From contig JAWZYV010012352.1 of the NCBI GenBank assembly GCA_038373885.1, positions 310,001 to 374,000 of the forward strand: a DNA stretch of 64,000 nucleotides, read 5' to 3'. Below are positions 60,726-64,000 of this stretch, piece after piece (position 1 is the stretch's first letter; each line of letters starts with the position of its first letter). The notes below the pieces were generated by a model, which saw only the letters and a list, made by a program, of their open reading frames with translations, was not told the origin of the DNA and made no database searches. Source of the DNA: Cheiracanthium punctorium (taxonomy: Eukaryota; Arthropoda; Arachnida; Araneae; Cheiracanthiidae). The position numbers were made by a program, and so were the translations under genes.

Positions 60726-61075
60726 TTGAATCTAATTAAACAAGTTAACCAAAGGCTAGAAACCCTAATAGCACAACAGTCCCCTGTGACTGAAATGCGA
60801 CCACACAATACTGTCACAATAGAGTTACAAACAGTCGCCGCGACTCCACAGCAAAGTCACGCCAGAGTCCCTATGTCCTCTCGCTGTGTATTCACGTTGC
60901 GACCGTTCAGAGAAGTCACGATGGGACAGTTTTGTGACAGCAAAAAAATTCGGGGAAAAAGAGTTACCGAAAATATACACCAGATGGCAGCACCAAACTC
61001 TCAGGCAAGAAAAAGTTCAGGTCCTGAATCGAACCCGAAAGCCAATGGTTAGTAGGCCAGCATCTTACAGCAACA
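60726..61075. other. GC-richer segment, possible SINE or chance ORF
   Basis: This stretch is richer in GC than its surroundings and holds a 108-codon plus-strand ORF (60726-61052) I do not recognise. Near its right edge, GAATCGAACCCGAAAGCCAA followed by GTAGGCCAGCATCTTACAGC reads on the minus strand like a tRNA-type head (a GGGTTCGATTC B box). A fourth, reversed SINE family is therefore the likelier explanation, but no second copy is visible here. Confidence 0.35.
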
Positions 61076-61734
61076 CTGTGATTACCTTGCTCGGAATCCT
61101 TTAAAAGTAAACTGATTGCTGCAAAATCTAGTTCTGAACATCGCTAGTTCTGGCTTCTTTTGGAAATTTAAAATTTTTCTGTGAGTATTTTATAAATAAA
61201 TTTTATATTCTGTGAATATTTTATAAATAATATAAAAAATATCATAATTAATAAATATAAATTAAAAATCTTGGAAATCTTTCTTTTTCCACATAAATTA
61301 TTTTCAGGAGATAATGTACTGTTTTATTTAAGTATTCATCTGAAAAAACTAATGATTTATTGAAATTTTTTATTCGGTTATGAAATAAATTTGTAATGTG
61401 CGACATGTGGGGTTTGATATATATTAAGTTATGAGGGATAAGATTTATATTTTTGCTATATTTTGCCTAAAAGGGATTTCATATAAAAATAAATAAAATT
61501 AATTGGAAAAACATGCATTAGATAAAATAAATAAAGTATTTTTGACTTAGACCCATAGTTTTACCTCAAAATTTTCGTAGTGGAACTTTCAAACAACCAG
61601 AGACGTATTTAAAGGGGGGGATCTGAAAACTTAAAGCAATTATTAAAAAACAGGAATTTTGAGACATTTGTATTTACTCTAGTAACAATAAGGTTGAAAA
61701 TACCGAATAGTCCCCCCCATCCGAAATTTAAACC

Positions 61735-61885
61735 TACATACGTTACGTGTGGAGAAAACCGTCCCAAACTCTAGACCGTTAGATCAACAGCTACGTGGTA
61801 GACCAGAATCCTGGACCTTCACACTTCGGCCATCTACCATGTTCAGTATCTTATACACTCGGACATGGTTGGCCTCCAGTCCTAA
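61735..61885 (-). mobile_element. SINE B relative, reverse
   Basis: The minus strand reads CCATGTCCGAGTGTATAAG, GGTAGATGGCCGAAGTGTGA, AGGTCCAGGATTCTGGTC, then TAACGGTCTAGAGTTTGGG and ACGGTTTTCTCCACACG, the family order. Its head agrees best with 17487 and 11165. Confidence 0.65.
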
Positions 61886-64000
61886 ATGGATTTCTAAAAA
61901 TATATAATCCGAGTTGAATTTTCCAAAATTTATTTTTAAAAAATCCCACCCAAACTTCTTCTACCCAGTTATAAAGTCGAATTTCCATATTATAGAGGCG
62001 TGGGACTTCGGTAGAGATTCTATTCAAATGATAAAATTTTGCGTGTTCATTTGTCCATTTGGATAGAGTTGATCCCGTGTTGTCAGCTTAAAGTACAGGA
62101 ACTACTGCAGACGGATACATCTCTAATCTGTGAGAAAGATTGTTCATAACAATAAAGTCCAACTCTTTTTAACTACTTAAACATATCTTTTTTTTCCAGT
62201 TTTTGAAGCAGATTCGAAATAAGAATATTTATGCAGATGCGTACGCACAAACAGCGCACTTCTATTAATGTTTGTTACCAAATTAAACTATTTGTTTTAT
62301 TTAATAGAAAAAGATACATAATAATATTAAAATATAATCATGGACTGAATGGCCAAGATATACCCCTAAAATTTAGGATCGACTTATATTTTACAGACTC
62401 TCCTAACGTCCATAACATTATCCATAAAAAAAAAAAAGAGTAGAGTGAGCAAAACTAAACTTTTGATTGAAGTAACACTTCGATTAGAATTATATTGCTT
62501 GTACTCGGTCGTGAATTTCCTTTGAGCCTTAACCGGCCTGTTATTGATCGAATAGTAGACCTTGACGATAGATATATTCTCAAAAAATCTGTATTTCGGG
62601 ATTTTTACTTCAAAAATGAACAACAACAATTAGAGTGCTCATGCTTAAAAAAAAAAAAATCTTAACATGCCCTTCATTTAAACCCTAAGTTTTAACTGAA
62701 TTTTGCCAACGGTTCAAAAGTTATCAAGGTTTTTTTTATAGTTCAATAATTGTCATTCTTTATAAATGCATATATATATATATATATATATATGCCAATC
62801 TTTATTAAACACATTACTTACCACCAATAATTTTAGAAGCGAAATAGCCGAAAATGAGAGCTCTCAACTCTTCTCTGGCGTGACAAGTCCATCCATTAGT
62901 CAGATGTAGAACCCCTCAACACAACTCGTCAGAAGAGCGACCACCATTAAAGTTTAATTACACAACTCTATTACACTTTAGAAAGTTTGGAATAAAATTT
63001 CGAAATGGATGCCTAAGTCTACTTAAAAGGTAATGGACTAATTATGTTGTTTAAGAAATATTAAAAGTAAGGCCATAAAGCAGAGTTTAATATTTTTTTA
63101 ATCATTTTTACATTATGAGGAATTTTACATTTTTTCGATAAAAAATTGAGTTAAATATCAATTATTTTATAGACATGAAACAATATGAAAATATTAATTT
63201 TTTCACAAAACGAAAAATGGTGCTATCTTTCTGTCTAACAAACTCGTTGCGTCAGAAAAGCTGTATACCCTACCGCCTCCTCCTCCGCCCCAAGAGAAAA
63301 CAAATCGGTAGTTTTAGTTTCTGGGGTTTATTTCTGATTCATTGCTTTTAAATTTTAATTTTCATACTGAAGAAATAATGTATCAATAAGCCGCATTTAA
63401 AATAAGAAGTGAAGAAAAAAAATGAACAAAAATCCAAAACCCGAAAACATTGCGAGTGTTTTAGCAAAAACTGAATTGCAAAAATGTTTTTCCAAGTTTC
63501 ACCGTGAATATGAGTTTTTCTGTCAAAACATTGAAATTATATAACTGTCTTTTTGAATAAATAATAATAGTTAAATAGTCAAATTTGTAACTCTCAATTT
63601 GAACAAAGAATCGTAAATTTTGAATTTTAAGGGGATGTATTTTTAGAGATTTATTATTAATTGAACTCAAACGGTTATACACAAGTCAACCATAAGTCAT
63701 TTCAGTTCGAAATGGCAGTTTATGAACGTATTGCATACACTAAACACAAGACACTAATTACTAATTAGTTTAGTTTTTACGAATAAGGTTCATTTGGTCT
63801 CCAACAACCAAGCTGTTTGAGAAAGTTTATAAGAATTACTAAGGAAAAAAAAAAAGAACAAGTTGACAAATTAAAAAAAAAAATCTTTTGACAAAGTTAA
63901 ATTATAAATGGTCCAATTTCATCCCTAGAGCAACTGGATACGTTTATATATTATCTCCTAATCTTATGTGAAGAATGAGCCACTTTATTAAAACAAATAA
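61886..64000. other. AT-rich noncoding
   Basis: A TA microsatellite at 62771 and several A runs. No coding or repeat signal recognised. Confidence 0.6.
62771..62793 (+). repeat. (TA)n microsatellite
   Basis: About 11 TA units after a GCATATA start. Confidence 0.97.

Noticed and set aside
61600..61720. Another hAT-like element (CAGAGACGTATTTAAAGG with G run, later C run)
   Set aside because: Only one plausible end was found; no inverted partner or 8-bp duplication could be matched.

Overview
The window looks like AT-rich nuclear DNA from an animal, most likely an arthropod. Spider or other arachnid is my best guess, from the general character of the repeats and not from a database match. It holds almost no coding sequence. 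There are no bacterial-style ORFs, operons or ribosome binding sites. One short exon has clean splice signals, one longer exon candidate is weaker, and most of the rest is old transposable-element debris in unique AT-rich sequence. The simplest reading is intronic and intergenic sequence of a large gene on the minus strand.

Genes. The best-supported coding piece is a 114-base phase-0 internal exon on the minus strand at 32021-32134. It encodes 38 residues of heptad-repeat coiled coil, with an AG acceptor after a T-rich tract and a GTAGGT donor. A 63-codon open stretch on the plus strand at 50550-50738 ends exactly at a GTAAGT donor and is a weaker candidate. All other long ORFs look like chance or fall inside repeats.

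Transposons. Many short DNA transposons can be delimited to the base by terminal inverted repeats (TIRs) and target-site duplications (TSDs). They are: a six-member piggyBac-like MITE family with TTAA sites (1726-2170, 10682-11056, 33909-34035, 34314-34712, 46981-47323, 49768-50088); hAT-like elements with 8-bp duplications (19034-19469, 22761-22985, 25505-26185 with a second element nested at 25578-26057, 35962-36118, 52545-52699); a Tc1/mariner-like foldback (32240-32816) next to the exon; pogo/Tigger-like elements with TA sites (11543-12108 with a decayed transposase C-terminus, 26220-26814, 58492-58594); and an element with 9-bp duplications at 39078-39461. At least three tRNA-derived SINE families are present, here called A, B and C. 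One B copy has a clear 14-bp duplication, and SINE A forms a head-to-tail cluster at 35785-37027.

Repeats of other kinds. A block at 29040-30850 has tandem units of about 170 bases, then shorter units rich in TTGGCGA palindromes. Four tandem units of about 160 bases at 38635-39690 carry a reading frame with the motif LVGDFNIDF, typical of exonuclease-endonuclease-phosphatase domains of retroelements, and one unit is split by the 9-bp-TSD transposon. Near-identical 146-base copies lie at 14985 and 16925.

I did not find a new defence, biosynthetic or regulatory system. The most informative structures are the alternative palindrome deletions in the piggyBac-like family, the nested hAT insertion, the repeated GDFN fragment and the foldback transposon just upstream of the coiled-coil exon.
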